From contig CAWHAP010000018.1 in NCBI GenBank assembly GCA_963827335.1, positions 310,001 to 374,000 on the forward strand: a DNA stretch of 64,000 bases. The letters are read 5' to 3'. Source of the DNA: DASQMT01 sp963827335 (GTDB taxonomy: Bacteria > Actinomycetota > Thermoleophilia > Solirubrobacterales > Solirubrobacteraceae). Below the pieces are notes generated by a model that saw only the letters and a program-made list of their open reading frames with translations, did not search any database and was not told where the DNA came from. This document shows, piece after piece, positions 53,177 to 61,829 of the stretch (within the stretch, counting starts at the first letter, position 1; each line of letters opens with the position of its first letter). The translations under genes and the position numbers were made by a program.

Positions 53177-53701
53177 TCAACTGATCCGGTCGAAGGCCGG
53201 CGCGTAGCGGAAGCCGCCCCGGATCGCCGGGTCGTACGCGGGCAGCCGGTACGCGAGCCAGCACTCGGACGGCGCGGGGTAGGGGCACGCGAGCCCGAGC
53301 GGCGCGGCCGCCTCGAAGCCGAACCGCGGGTAGTAGCCCGCGTGGCCGAGCAGCGCGACGAGCGGGTACGCCGTGTCCGCCGCGGCGGCGAGCACGGCGC
53401 GCATCAGCGCGGATCCGACGCCTTCGCCCTGGCGCGCGGGCAGCACGCCGATCGGGCCGAGCGCGAGCACCTCGACCGCGCCGTCCGCGGAGGGGGCCGG
53501 CGCGACCCACGCGCGGCTGATCGCCACGTGGCCCACCGGCTCGCCGTCCACCTCCGCGGTGAGCGAGAGGCGCGGCAGGACGTCGCCGTCGGCCCGCAGC
53601 GCGTCGAGCAGCGGCGCCTCGACGGTCGACGGAGCGAATGCGGCGGCGTGCACGGCGCGGATGGCCGCGTGCTCGTCCGCGCGCTCGGGGCGGACGATCA
53701 T
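53177..53701 (-). CDS. GNAT N-acetyltransferase (YhbS-like)
   Basis: 174 residues from ATG 53701 (ATGA overlap with the HAD gene). ALGPIGVLPARQGEGVGSALMRAVL is the acetyl-CoA site; ALLGHAGYYPRFGFEAA is the YhbS-type C-terminal motif. Substrate unknown. Last gene of the four-gene operon 55708-53177. Confidence 0.9.
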   Translation of the reverse strand: MIVRPERADEHAAIRAVHAAAFAPSTVEAPLLDALRADGDVLPRLSLTAEVDGEPVGHVAISRAWVAPAPSADGAVEVLALGPIGVLPARQGEGVGSALMRAVLAAAADTAYPLVALLGHAGYYPRFGFEAAAPLGLACPYPAPSECWLAYRLPAYDPAIRGGFRYAPAFDRIS

Positions 53702-54327
53702 CCCGCCACGACACGGTCGAGGTCGGCGATCGCCTGGTCCGTGTCGCGGAAGTGGACCGTCGCGAAGCCCAGCTCGCGCGCCGCGTCGACGTTGCGCTCC
53801 AGGTCGTCCACGAACACGCACGCGCCCGCGGGCAGCCCGAGGCGGTCGAGCACGAGCGCGTAGATCGCCGGGTCGGGCTTGCGGACCCCGGCGAAGCCGG
53901 AGTCGACGACGATCTCGAACAGCTCGTCGACCGGCAGCTTGGCCCGCCACAGGGGCTCCCACTCCCGCACGTTGTTCGTGCAGAGCGCGAGCCGCAGCCC
54001 GCGCTCGCGCAGCGTGCGCAGGTGCTCGATGAACGGCGCGTTCGGCGCGAGCGCGCCCATGTAGCGCTGCGCGAAGCCGTGCAGCGCGACGGGCCGGCCG
54101 AGCGCGCCGGCCAGCTCGCGCTCCAGCGTGGCGATGAACTCCGCCTCGGAGATGGCCCCCACCTCGACCGCGTGGAGGGGGTTGCGCCCGTCGGCCGCCG
54201 CCGCGGTGGCGAGGGCGGCGCCGAACGCCTCGGGCGCGATGTCCAGGTCGGCCTGGATCTGCGCGAACGCGTGCATCAGCGGCACGGTGAGCACGCCGCC
54301 GAAGTCCGAGACGACGGCGCGGATCAC
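53698..54327 (-). CDS. HAD-superfamily hydrolase
   Basis: 209 residues from GTG 54327. Motif I VVSDFGGVL (Asp8; the second Asp of DxD is replaced by Gly, as in the YihX-like group), motif II LALCTNN, motif III Lys in GVRKPDPAIY, motif IV VFVDDLERNVDAA. A phosphatase or dehalogenase-like hydrolase. Start and stop both overlap neighbours by four bases. Confidence 0.9.
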   Translation of the reverse strand: MIRAVVSDFGGVLTVPLMHAFAQIQADLDIAPEAFGAALATAAAADGRNPLHAVEVGAISEAEFIATLERELAGALGRPVALHGFAQRYMGALAPNAPFIEHLRTLRERGLRLALCTNNVREWEPLWRAKLPVDELFEIVVDSGFAGVRKPDPAIYALVLDRLGLPAGACVFVDDLERNVDAARELGFATVHFRDTDQAIADLDRVVAG

Positions 54328-55214
54328 GCGGCGACGGCGCGGCGCAGGACGTCGTACCGGCCGACGCCCTCGCGCCCCTCGAGGTGCCAGCGGAAGAACG
54401 AGCAGTCCAGGCGCAGCGCGCCGAGGTCGAGCGAGGAGCCGCAGAGCACCTCGCCGGCCCCGCGCCGCGCCCACTCCTCGTCCCCCGCCGGCCACAGCTC
54501 CAGGCCGGCGCGGCGCGTGTGGCCGTCCGCGTCGTAGGTGGTGGACAGGCGGCCGTCCTCGATCTCGAGCAGGCGCTCGGGCTCCCACAGCGCCGCCCAC
54601 GTCGCCTCGTCCGCGTGGCTGCGCGCCCCCGCGGGGCGGATCGCGGTCAGCGACGCGCTCGCGCCGTCCGTCCACGCGGTCACGGTGCGGGCGAGCTCGA
54701 TCCGCTCCCAGTCGGGCGCTCCCCACGAGTGCCCGCGCTGGCCGAGGGCGTCGACCTCGCGGGCGCGGCCGCCCGCGCGCACCGTCCCGCGCACCCGGCA
54801 CGGCTGGTCGTAGCCGGCCATGCCGCCGAGCCGGGCGGCCGGCTCGTCCTCGCCGAGCGCGGCCGGGTCGCCGACCGCCTCGAACACGAGGTCGAACCCC
54901 TGGCCGTCGGCTGCGTCGAAAGCGACGGTCCAGCGCGTCAGCGGCGCCTCGACCGCGGTCCGCAGCCCGTCGAGCTCCAGCGCGTCCCAGGACGCGCCTG
55001 CGGCGACGGGGACCGCTCCGCGGGCGAGCGCCGCCACCGGCTCGCGCCCGGAGAACAGCACGGCGAGCGCGCTGCCCTGCGGCTCGCCCTCGGGCGCGGG
55101 CGACAGGCCGATCCGCGCGAGGCCGTAGAGCTGCGCGCGCGGGTCGCCGAAGGCGAAGGTGACGCTGTCGGTGGCCGCGTCGCGCCGCGCCTCGTCGGCG
55201 CCCGTGACGCTCAC
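54324..55214 (-). CDS. AttH-like lipocalin-fold protein
   Basis: 296 residues from GTG 55214 (GTGA overlap with fxsA). Beta-rich, with CRVRGTVRAGGRAREVDALGQRGHSWGAPDWERIELARTVTAW in the middle; the G-x-x-W-G segment corresponds to GHNWG in the protein at 48492. It lacks a signal peptide. Related enzymes act on isoprenoids, but the operon context (FxsA, HAD, GNAT) gives no pathway. Confidence 0.65.
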   Translation of the reverse strand: MSVTGADEARRDAATDSVTFAFGDPRAQLYGLARIGLSPAPEGEPQGSALAVLFSGREPVAALARGAVPVAAGASWDALELDGLRTAVEAPLTRWTVAFDAADGQGFDLVFEAVGDPAALGEDEPAARLGGMAGYDQPCRVRGTVRAGGRAREVDALGQRGHSWGAPDWERIELARTVTAWTDGASASLTAIRPAGARSHADEATWAALWEPERLLEIEDGRLSTTYDADGHTRRAGLELWPAGDEEWARRGAGEVLCGSSLDLGALRLDCSFFRWHLEGREGVGRYDVLRRAVAA

Positions 55215-55708
55215 GCCTCGAGCCCCGGCCGCCCGTTCCGGGGACGCGGATCGACGTCCACCGCGGTGCCCTCCACGTCGTCGGACCGCGCGGGGCCGGT
55301 CGCGCCGAACGGGCCGCGCGGCACGGCCGCGCCGGCCATGGAGACCGTGATGCGCTTCATCGCCTGGCGCAGGAACACCCGCCGGATCACCGCGCGCGTG
55401 GGCGGGAGCAGGAACAGCAGCCCGAAGATGTCGGAGAGGAAGCCCGGCGTCAGCAGCAGCGCGCCGCCGAAGATCACGAGCACGCCGTCGGCGACCTCGC
55501 GGGCGGGGACGCGGCCGGTCTGCAGCGCCTCGTTGAAGCGCCGCCACGCGGCGCGGCCCTGCGAGCGCATCAGCAGCGAGCCGAGGACGGAGTCCGCGAT
55601 CAGGATCGCGATCGTCCACCAGACGCCGATGGCCTGGCCGACCTGGATGATCACCGCCAGCTCGGCGATGGGGACGAGGATGAACAGCGCGACGAGCAGG
55701 ATGGGCAT
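55211..55708 (-). CDS. fxsA: FxsA family membrane protein
   Basis: 165 residues. ILLVALFILVPIAELAVIIQVGQAIGVWWTIAILIADSVLGSLLMRSQG and DGVLVIFGGALLLTPGFLSDIFGLLFLLPPTR are the diagnostic FxsA (cytoplasmic membrane protein, phage exclusion-suppressor) blocks, with two to four membrane helices and a charged C-terminal tail. First gene of the operon. Confidence 0.93.
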   Translation of the reverse strand: MPILLVALFILVPIAELAVIIQVGQAIGVWWTIAILIADSVLGSLLMRSQGRAAWRRFNEALQTGRVPAREVADGVLVIFGGALLLTPGFLSDIFGLLFLLPPTRAVIRRVFLRQAMKRITVSMAGAAVPRGPFGATGPARSDDVEGTAVDVDPRPRNGRPGLEA

Positions 55709-55744
55709 CGCCTGGAGAGGCTACGCCCCCGCGGTCAAGCGCAG

Positions 55745-56092
55745 CTAACCGGCGACCGCGACGCCCGCCGGGCGCGCCGCGATCACGCGCACCGACGGCA
55801 GCCGGTGCAGTCCGACCATCTCGATCAGCGTGCGGATGTGCGGCTGCGGATGGCGCAGCGAGAGCGTGCGGCCGTGCGCCCGCAGGCGCTGCGCGAGGCA
55901 CGCGAGATCGATCATCAGCGATGGGTCGGCGAAGGTCAGCTCGGAGAGATCGACGATGACGTCCCGCGTGGCCCGCAGCGCCACCGAGATGGGCCGGCGG
56001 CGGCGACCGCTCGTGGTGCGGTCCTCGTCCCCGGACATCCGCAGGACTCCGAGTTGTTCGTCGAACGAGACGATGGGCGGGAACCTAGACAA
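55745..56092 (-). CDS. STAS-like protein with atypical phosphoacceptor loop
   Basis: About 115 residues; start taken as TTG 56092 because the fold begins near FPPIVSFDEQLGVLRMSG, with ATG 56038 as the alternative. The STAS core is RDVIVDLSELTFADPSLMIDLACLAQRLRAHG. In place of D-S-S the loop reads A-D-P-S, so phosphorylation control may be lost or altered. The start is 22 bp from the divergent MIP18 gene. Confidence 0.7.
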   Translation of the reverse strand: MSRFPPIVSFDEQLGVLRMSGDEDRTTSGRRRRPISVALRATRDVIVDLSELTFADPSLMIDLACLAQRLRAHGRTLSLRHPQPHIRTLIEMVGLHRLPSVRVIAARPAGVAVAG

Positions 56093-56114
56093 ATCGGGAG
56101 CTAGACTCAAGCGG

Positions 56115-56411
56115 ATGGTCGACGAAGACGACGTCATCGACGCGCTCTCCAACGTGATCGATCCAGAGCTGGGACTCGACTTCGTCGAGCTCGGCCTGAT
56201 CTACGGCATCGAGATCGACGGCGGGACCGTGAACGTCACGTTCACGCTCACCACGCCCGCGTGCCCGATCGGCCCGCAGGTCTCCGAGCAGATGCAGGAG
56301 TTCGTGGGCGATCTCCCCGAGGTGACGGAGGTCGTCACCTCGATGGTGTTCACGCCTCCGTGGTCGCCCGAGAAGATGTCCGAGGACGCGAAGTTCGCGC
56401 TCGGCTACTAG
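56115..56411 (+). CDS. MIP18/DUF59 Fe-S cluster assembly factor (PaaD/SufT-like)
   Basis: 98 residues. VIDALSNVIDPELGLDFVELGLIYGIEIDGGTVNV and LTTPACPIGPQVSEQM are diagnostic of the DUF59 family; Cys55 is the conserved reactive cysteine. These proteins help insert or repair Fe-S clusters. Fe-S enzymes in the window include GltB and IspH. Confidence 0.92.
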   Translation: MVDEDDVIDALSNVIDPELGLDFVELGLIYGIEIDGGTVNVTFTLTTPACPIGPQVSEQMQEFVGDLPEVTEVVTSMVFTPPWSPEKMSEDAKFALGY

Positions 56412-56439
56412 GTGGGCCTTCTCGCGACGGTCCACCCGA

Positions 56440-56457
56440 GATCGGCGCGCGCCGATC
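56440..56457. terminator. 18-bp palindrome between convergent genes
   Basis: GATCGGCGCGCGCCGATC is a perfect palindrome 28 bp after the DUF59 stop and 34 bp before the end of the WS/DGAT gene; probably a shared terminator. Confidence 0.45.
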
Positions 56458-56491
56458 ACCGCCAGGCGGCGTCCTCGACCACTTGAAATCC

Positions 56492-58000
56492 CTAGGGGAT
56501 TCCTGCGGGTCTGCGTCCTTGCCTGTCGGCGCCGCCGCGCGGTCTCTCGGGCGGAACGTCACGAGAAGACCCACGCGCGCGCTTCCCGTTCACCGCCCCC
56601 GCGGCCGCGTCCGCGGCCGCCAGCAGCTCCTGCAGGCTCTCGTCGAGCAGCTCGCCGATGCGCTCGAGGTCGGGCATCGCGTCGTAGTCGCCGAGCAGGC
56701 CGAAGTCCATCCCGCCGTCGTAGGACATGATCGCCACGGCGAGCGCATGGCGCTTGGGCAGGAAGGCGACGGGGAAGAGGTCCTCCAGCCGGCGGCCGAG
56801 CACGTAGAGCGGCAGCTGCGGGCCGGGCACGTTCGTGACGAGCAGGTTGAACAGGCGCGTGGAGAAGTTCAGCCGCGAGGCCTGGGCGAAGATCGTCGGC
56901 GGCGCGAGCGCCTGCACGCCGGCGAGCACCTCGGCGCCGAGCGCCTGCTTGGAGTCCTTCAGGCCGTCCATCGCCTGGCGCACGACCTGCAGCCGCGCGA
57001 CCGGGTCCTCGACGTAGACCGGCAGCGGCCCGCGCATCGCGGCGATGCGGTTGCCGAGCTGGTGGTGCTCGTCGCGGGCGCGGATCGACACGGGCACGAG
57101 CGCGCGCAGCTCCAGCCCCTCCGTGCGCACGCCGCGCGAGCGCAGCCACTTCTGCAGCGCGCCCGCGACCGTGGCGAGCACGACGTCGTTGACCGTGCCC
57201 CCGAGCGCGTTCTTGACGCGCTTGAAGTCGGCCAGCTCCTGGCGCACCCAGACGAGCCGCCGGTGCGGCCCGATCTCGACGTTGAGCGGCGTCTCGGGGG
57301 CCGGGTTCATCCCGGCCCACACGACCTCGCCGAGCCCTTCGAGCGCCTCGCGCGTCTCCTGCAGCGCCTCGCCCGGGCGGCTCGCCGCGGCGACGACGCG
57401 CGCCGCGGTGCCGAACGGGAGGGACACGAGCCCGCGCACGCCGCGCGCGGCCATGTCGAGGCGGCTCGGCGTCGGCTGCGGCGTCCAGGCGCGGTCGGGG
57501 TGCTCGACCGGCGCCGGCTCCGGCGTGAGGTCGAACAGCACGGTGGCGAGGTCGACGCCCGACACGCCGTCGACGAGCGCGTGGTGCGTCTTGGTGATGA
57601 GCGCGAAGCGCCCGCCCTCGAGGCCGTGCACGAGCCACATCTCCCACAGCGGCTTCGTGCGGTCGAGCGCCTGCGAGTGCACGCGCGCGGCGAGCGCGCG
57701 CAGCTGGGCCTCGGATCCGGGCGCCGGCAGCGCGGTGTCGCGCACGTGGTACTCGAGGTTGAAGCTGGCGTCGTCGATCCACAGCGGGCGCCCGGTCTCG
57801 ACGGGCGGGAACGCGAGCTTCTGGCGGAAGCGCGGCACGAGGTGCAGGCGCGAGCGCACGTGGTCGGCGAGCCGCTCGTAGGCGGGGGCCGTGCCCTCGA
57901 AGATCATCACCGCGCCGACGTGCATGTGGGCCGTCGGGCCCTCCTGCGCGATGAAGGACGCATCCACCGCGGTCAGCCGGTCGCCGTGCTCCTGGGCCAT
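56492..58000 (-). CDS. wax ester synthase / diacylglycerol acyltransferase (WS/DGAT)
   Basis: 502 residues. Acyltransferase motif HHALVDG at 139-145; DRLTAVDASFIAQEGPTAHMHVGAVMIFEG at the start; NDVVLATVAGALQKWL and the late FNLLVTNVPGPQLPLYVLG and SYDGGMDFGLLGD are typical. It uses acyl-CoA to make wax esters or triacylglycerol storage lipid. The C-terminal 35 residues are Arg/Pro-rich and probably disordered. Confidence 0.93.
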   Translation of the reverse strand: MAQEHGDRLTAVDASFIAQEGPTAHMHVGAVMIFEGTAPAYERLADHVRSRLHLVPRFRQKLAFPPVETGRPLWIDDASFNLEYHVRDTALPAPGSEAQLRALAARVHSQALDRTKPLWEMWLVHGLEGGRFALITKTHHALVDGVSGVDLATVLFDLTPEPAPVEHPDRAWTPQPTPSRLDMAARGVRGLVSLPFGTAARVVAAASRPGEALQETREALEGLGEVVWAGMNPAPETPLNVEIGPHRRLVWVRQELADFKRVKNALGGTVNDVVLATVAGALQKWLRSRGVRTEGLELRALVPVSIRARDEHHQLGNRIAAMRGPLPVYVEDPVARLQVVRQAMDGLKDSKQALGAEVLAGVQALAPPTIFAQASRLNFSTRLFNLLVTNVPGPQLPLYVLGRRLEDLFPVAFLPKRHALAVAIMSYDGGMDFGLLGDYDAMPDLERIGELLDESLQELLAAADAAAGAVNGKRARGSSRDVPPERPRGGADRQGRRPAGIP

Positions 58001-58016
58001 GCGCTGAGCCTATAGC

Positions 58017-58778
58017 TCACAGGAGCACGGTGAGCAGGCCCGTCGCGACCGCCGTCACGAGGACGACCGTGAGCACTCGCTCGTACGAGCGGCCCGCCGC
58101 GAGGCGCCGGAACGCGGGCCGTCCGGCGAGGTGGCCGAGCGCGGCGGGCGGCACGAGCGCGGCGACCCAGGCCGCCTCCGGCACCGCTCCGCCCGCGCCG
58201 GAGAGCGCCAGCGCCGTCGTGGTCACCGCGGCGAAGCCGACGAACGACGCGGTGAGCGTGTCGCGCACCGCGGCCGGCGGCAGCCCGCGCGAGAGCAGCA
58301 GCAGGACGACCGGCGGGCCGCCGGTGGTCGTCGACGTGTTGAGCGCGCCCGACACGAGCCCTGCGGCCGGCCGGGCCCAGCGCGGCGGCTCGTGCGGCGC
58401 GCCCGGCCCTGCCGCGCGGCGCGCGGCGCGCCGGTTCACCACGAGGGCGAGCACGACGCCCCCGGTGACGAGCAGCTGCAGCGCGACGTCGTCGAGCGCG
58501 CGCAGCACGGCGATCCCGGCCAGCGCACCCGGCAGCGACCACGGCACGACGGTCGCCACGTCGCGCCACACCGGCGCGGGCCGCCGGCCCTCGGAGAGGA
58601 GCGTGAGCAGGTTGATCTCCAGGCCGACCAGCGTCATCAGCCCGACGGCCTGCTCGGGCGAGGGCGCCGCGGCGTAGACGAGCGGCGCGGCCACGATCGC
58701 GAAGCCGAAGCCCACGGCCGACTGCAGCGCGGCGCCCGCCATCACCGCGGCGGCCGCGGCCACCGCGAGGAGCGTCAT
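58017..58778 (-). CDS. TauE/SafE-family membrane transporter
   Basis: 253 residues, about eight membrane helices; AALQSAVGFGFAIVAAPLVYAA and GLVSGALNTSTTTGGPPVVLLLLS are the two repeat signatures of the sulfite/organosulfur exporter family. Substrate not predictable. Follows within 17 bp upstream of the WS/DGAT gene on the same strand. Confidence 0.9.
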   Translation of the reverse strand: MTLLAVAAAAAVMAGAALQSAVGFGFAIVAAPLVYAAAPSPEQAVGLMTLVGLEINLLTLLSEGRRPAPVWRDVATVVPWSLPGALAGIAVLRALDDVALQLLVTGGVVLALVVNRRAARRAAGPGAPHEPPRWARPAAGLVSGALNTSTTTGGPPVVLLLLSRGLPPAAVRDTLTASFVGFAAVTTTALALSGAGGAVPEAAWVAALVPPAALGHLAGRPAFRRLAAGRSYERVLTVVLVTAVATGLLTVLL

Positions 58779-58829
58779 CGCGTGTCACCCTACCCCGAGC
58801 GTGGCGTTTGGACCTCACCCCCGAGCCCG

Positions 58830-59735
58830 ATGCCTGAGCGGCGGCTCGCCCTGATCGCCGGGATCGGTGCGGCCCTGCTCACCGGCGCGGTCGTCGCCGT
58901 CGTCGCGCTGGCCGGCGGGTCCGACCCCGAGCCGCCGGCGAACCGCGCCGCGGCGCCGAAGGCCGACCGCTTCGACTCCGGCCGCGCCTGGGCCGAGCTG
59001 CGCCGCCAGGTCGAGCTGGGACCGCGCCCGGCCGGCTCGCGCGTCCTGCGGCGGCTCGCCGCGCGCCTGCGGCGGGAGCTGCCGCGCGGCCGCTTCGAGC
59101 GCGTGCCCGGCCATCCCGGGCTGCGGAACGTGATCGGCACCGTCCCGGGCCGCAGGCCCGCGATCGCGATCGCCGCGCATCACGACACGAAGCGCCTCCC
59201 GGGCTTCGTCGGCGCCAACGACGGCGCCGCCGGGACCGCGGCGGTGATGGAGCTCGCCCGCGCCCTCGCCGCCGCCGACCGGCCGCCCGGCGCGCCCGAG
59301 CTGCGCTTCGTGCTGTTCGACGGCGAGGAGGCGACGGACGACACGCGCGCGTTCGAGGCGACGGGCCTGCGCGGCTCGCGCGCCTACGCGCGGCGCCACG
59401 CCGACGAGCTGCGCGCGCTGATCCTGCTCGACTTCGTCGCCGGCAAGGGCATGCGCATCCGGCGCGAGTCGACCTCGAGCCTCGAGCTGTGGGGCAGGCT
59501 GCGCCGCGCGGCGCGGACCGTCGGCGCGGCCGCCGCCTTCCCCGAGGGCGCCGGGGCGGTGGTGACCGACGACCACACGCCGTTCCTGGAGCGCGGCGTG
59601 CCCGCGATCGACCTGATCGAGTGGCCGTACGACTGCTGGCACAAGCCCTGCGACGACCTCTCCGCCGTGAGCGAGCGCTCGCTCGACCAGACGGGTGAGA
59701 CCGTCTACGAGCTCGTTCGTACACTCAGCAGGTAG
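58830..59735 (+). CDS. M28-family zinc aminopeptidase, membrane-anchored
   Basis: 301 residues. A single N-terminal hydrophobic segment (LALIAGIGAALLTGAVVAVVALAGG) acts as signal or anchor. Zinc ligands: His in IAAHHDTKR, Asp in GANDGAAG, the Glu-Glu catalytic pair in FDGEEATDD, Asp in LLDFVAG and His in VVTDDHTPFLERG. The glutaminyl-cyclase-like branch of M28 also has this set. The stop abuts the ispH start. Confidence 0.9.
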   Translation: MPERRLALIAGIGAALLTGAVVAVVALAGGSDPEPPANRAAAPKADRFDSGRAWAELRRQVELGPRPAGSRVLRRLAARLRRELPRGRFERVPGHPGLRNVIGTVPGRRPAIAIAAHHDTKRLPGFVGANDGAAGTAAVMELARALAAADRPPGAPELRFVLFDGEEATDDTRAFEATGLRGSRAYARRHADELRALILLDFVAGKGMRIRRESTSSLELWGRLRRAARTVGAAAAFPEGAGAVVTDDHTPFLERGVPAIDLIEWPYDCWHKPCDDLSAVSERSLDQTGETVYELVRTLSR

Positions 59736-60692
59736 ATGACCGCCGCCCCCGAGAAGCTCCTCCTCGCCGCCCCGCGCGGCTACTGCGCCGGCGTCGACCG
59801 TGCCGTCCAGACGGTCGAGCGCGCGCTCGAGCTGCACGGCGCGCCCGTGTACGTGCGCAAGGAGATCGTCCACAACAAGCACGTCGTGGAGGAGCTGCGC
59901 GGCCGCGGGGCCATCTTCGTCGACGAGCTGAGCGACGCGATCCCGGAGGGCGCGGTCACCGTGTTCTCCGCCCACGGCGTCTCGCCGGCCGTGCACGCCG
60001 ACGCGCAGGAGCGCGGGCTGCGGACGATCGACGCGACCTGCCCGCTCGTGACGAAGGTCCACCGCGAGGCGGTCAAGTTCGCCCAGGACGGCTACACGAT
60101 CGTGCTCGTCGGCCACGCCGGCCACGAGGAGGTCGAGGGCACGATGGGCGAGGTGCCCGGCTCGATCGTGCTCGTCGAGTCCGAGGCCGACGCCGACGCG
60201 CTGGAGGTCGAGGACCCGTCGCGGATCGCCTACCTCACGCAGACGACGCTGTCGGTCGACGAGACGGCCGCGATCATCGGCCGCCTGCGCGAGCGGTTCC
60301 CCGCCATCACCGGGCCGCGCACCGACGACATCTGCTACGCCACGACGAACCGCCAGCTCGCCGTCCGCCAGATGGCCGGGCAGTGCGACCTCGTCCTGGT
60401 GATCGGCTCGCGCAACTCGTCGAACTCCAACCGGCTCGTCGACGTCGCGCGCGACCACGGCGCCGCGTCGTACCTGATCGACAACGAGACCGAGGTGCAG
60501 GAGGAGTGGCTCGAGGGCGTCCGCGTCGTCGGCATCTCCTCCGGCGCCAGCGCGCCCGAGGAGCTCGTCGAGCGGCTCGTGGGGTTCTTCCGCGACCGCG
60601 GGACCGAGGACGTCAGCGAGTTCGAGGTCCTGCGCGAGGACGTCCGCTTCATGCTGCCGAAGGTCATCCGCCAGGCGGCGGCCCGGACCTGA
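59736..60692 (+). CDS. ispH: 4-hydroxy-3-methylbut-2-enyl diphosphate reductase
   Basis: 318 residues. The three Fe-S cluster cysteines are Cys17 (APRGYCAGVDRA), Cys102 (DATCPLVTKVH) and Cys200 (DDICYATTNRQ); HNKHVVEEL and GHAGHEEVEGTMGE carry substrate-binding His and Glu. Final step of the MEP isoprenoid pathway. Starts directly after the peptidase stop; the end overlaps the convergent CoA-transferase gene by 29 bp. Confidence 0.97.
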   Translation: MTAAPEKLLLAAPRGYCAGVDRAVQTVERALELHGAPVYVRKEIVHNKHVVEELRGRGAIFVDELSDAIPEGAVTVFSAHGVSPAVHADAQERGLRTIDATCPLVTKVHREAVKFAQDGYTIVLVGHAGHEEVEGTMGEVPGSIVLVESEADADALEVEDPSRIAYLTQTTLSVDETAAIIGRLRERFPAITGPRTDDICYATTNRQLAVRQMAGQCDLVLVIGSRNSSNSNRLVDVARDHGAASYLIDNETEVQEEWLEGVRVVGISSGASAPEELVERLVGFFRDRGTEDVSEFEVLREDVRFMLPKVIRQAAART

Positions 60693-61809
60693 GCCAGGCG
60701 CGCAGCGCGTCCCCGTGCTCGTCGAGCGACGGCGGGGGGCGGCGGATCGGCGGGCGCTCCCCGTCCAGGCGCAGCGGCGGCGCCGGCAGCGGCATCCCCC
60801 CGACCTCGCGCACCGGCTCCATCCCGAGCGCCTCGGCGAGCGCGTAGGCCTCGGCCACGTCGTTGATCGGGCCCGCCGGCACGGCTGCCGCGCGGAGCGC
60901 CTCGATCCACTCCGCCGCCGGCCGCGTCCGCAGGACCGCCTCGAGCCGCGCGGCGAGCTCGTCCGCGTGCGCGACGCGCGCGCTGTTCGTGGCGAAGCGC
61001 TCGTCGCCCGGCAGCTCCGGCAGCCCGACGGCCTCGCACAGCCGCGCGAACAGCCGGTCGTTGCCGACGGCGACCGCGATCGGGCGGTCGGCGGCCGCGA
61101 ACGTCTCGTACGGCGTGATGCTCGGATGCCGGTTGCCGCGCCGGTGCGGGACGACGCCGCCGAGCACCCAGCCCGACCCCTGGTTGAGCAGCGACATCAG
61201 CGCGGCGTCCATCAGCGAGACCTCGACGTGGCGCCCCCGGCCGGTGCGCGCCCGCTCGGCCAGCGCGGCCTGGATCCCGATCACCGCGAGCAGCCCGCAG
61301 ACGAGGTCGACGACGGCGGCGCCCGTCTTCAGCGGCGGGCCGTCCGGCTCGCCGGTGACGCTCATCAGCCCGCCCATCGCCTGCGCGAGGAAGTCGTAGC
61401 CCGGCAGCGCGCGCGCCTCCTCGGCCGTGCCGAACGCGGTCACCGAGCACGTGACAAGGGCCGGGTTCGCCGCGCGCAGCGTCTCGCCGTCGAGCCCCCA
61501 GCGCGCCATCAGGCCCGGCCGGAAGGACTCGATCAGCACGTCGGCGCGGCTCGCGAGCCGGCGCGCGAGCTCGACGTCGCGCTCGTCACCGAGGTCGAGC
61601 GCGAGCGAGCGCTTGTTGCGGTTCAGCCCGAGGTAGTAGGTCGCGTCCGGGCCGCGCCACGGCGGTCCCCAGGCGCGCGTGTCGTCGCCGCCGTCGGGCC
61701 GCTCGACCTTGACGACGTCGGCGCCGAGGTCGCCCAGCAGCATCGCCGCGAGCGGGCCGGCGAGCACGCGCGAGAAGTCGGCGACGAGGATGCCGTCGAG
61801 GGGCGCCAT
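60664..61809 (-). CDS. CaiB/BaiF family CoA transferase
   Basis: 381 residues. LDGILVADFSRVLAGPLAAMLLGDLGADVVKVERP, RNKRSLALDL and GRGRHVEVSLMDAAL are signature blocks; the nucleophilic Asp is expected in LKTGAAVVDLVCGLLA. Class III CoA transferase; the acid substrate is unknown. Confidence 0.93.
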   Translation of the reverse strand: MAPLDGILVADFSRVLAGPLAAMLLGDLGADVVKVERPDGGDDTRAWGPPWRGPDATYYLGLNRNKRSLALDLGDERDVELARRLASRADVLIESFRPGLMARWGLDGETLRAANPALVTCSVTAFGTAEEARALPGYDFLAQAMGGLMSVTGEPDGPPLKTGAAVVDLVCGLLAVIGIQAALAERARTGRGRHVEVSLMDAALMSLLNQGSGWVLGGVVPHRRGNRHPSITPYETFAAADRPIAVAVGNDRLFARLCEAVGLPELPGDERFATNSARVAHADELAARLEAVLRTRPAAEWIEALRAAAVPAGPINDVAEAYALAEALGMEPVREVGGMPLPAPPLRLDGERPPIRRPPPSLDEHGDALRAWLRSGPPPGG

Positions 61810-61829
61810 GGTCCCGGCACACTAGAGGG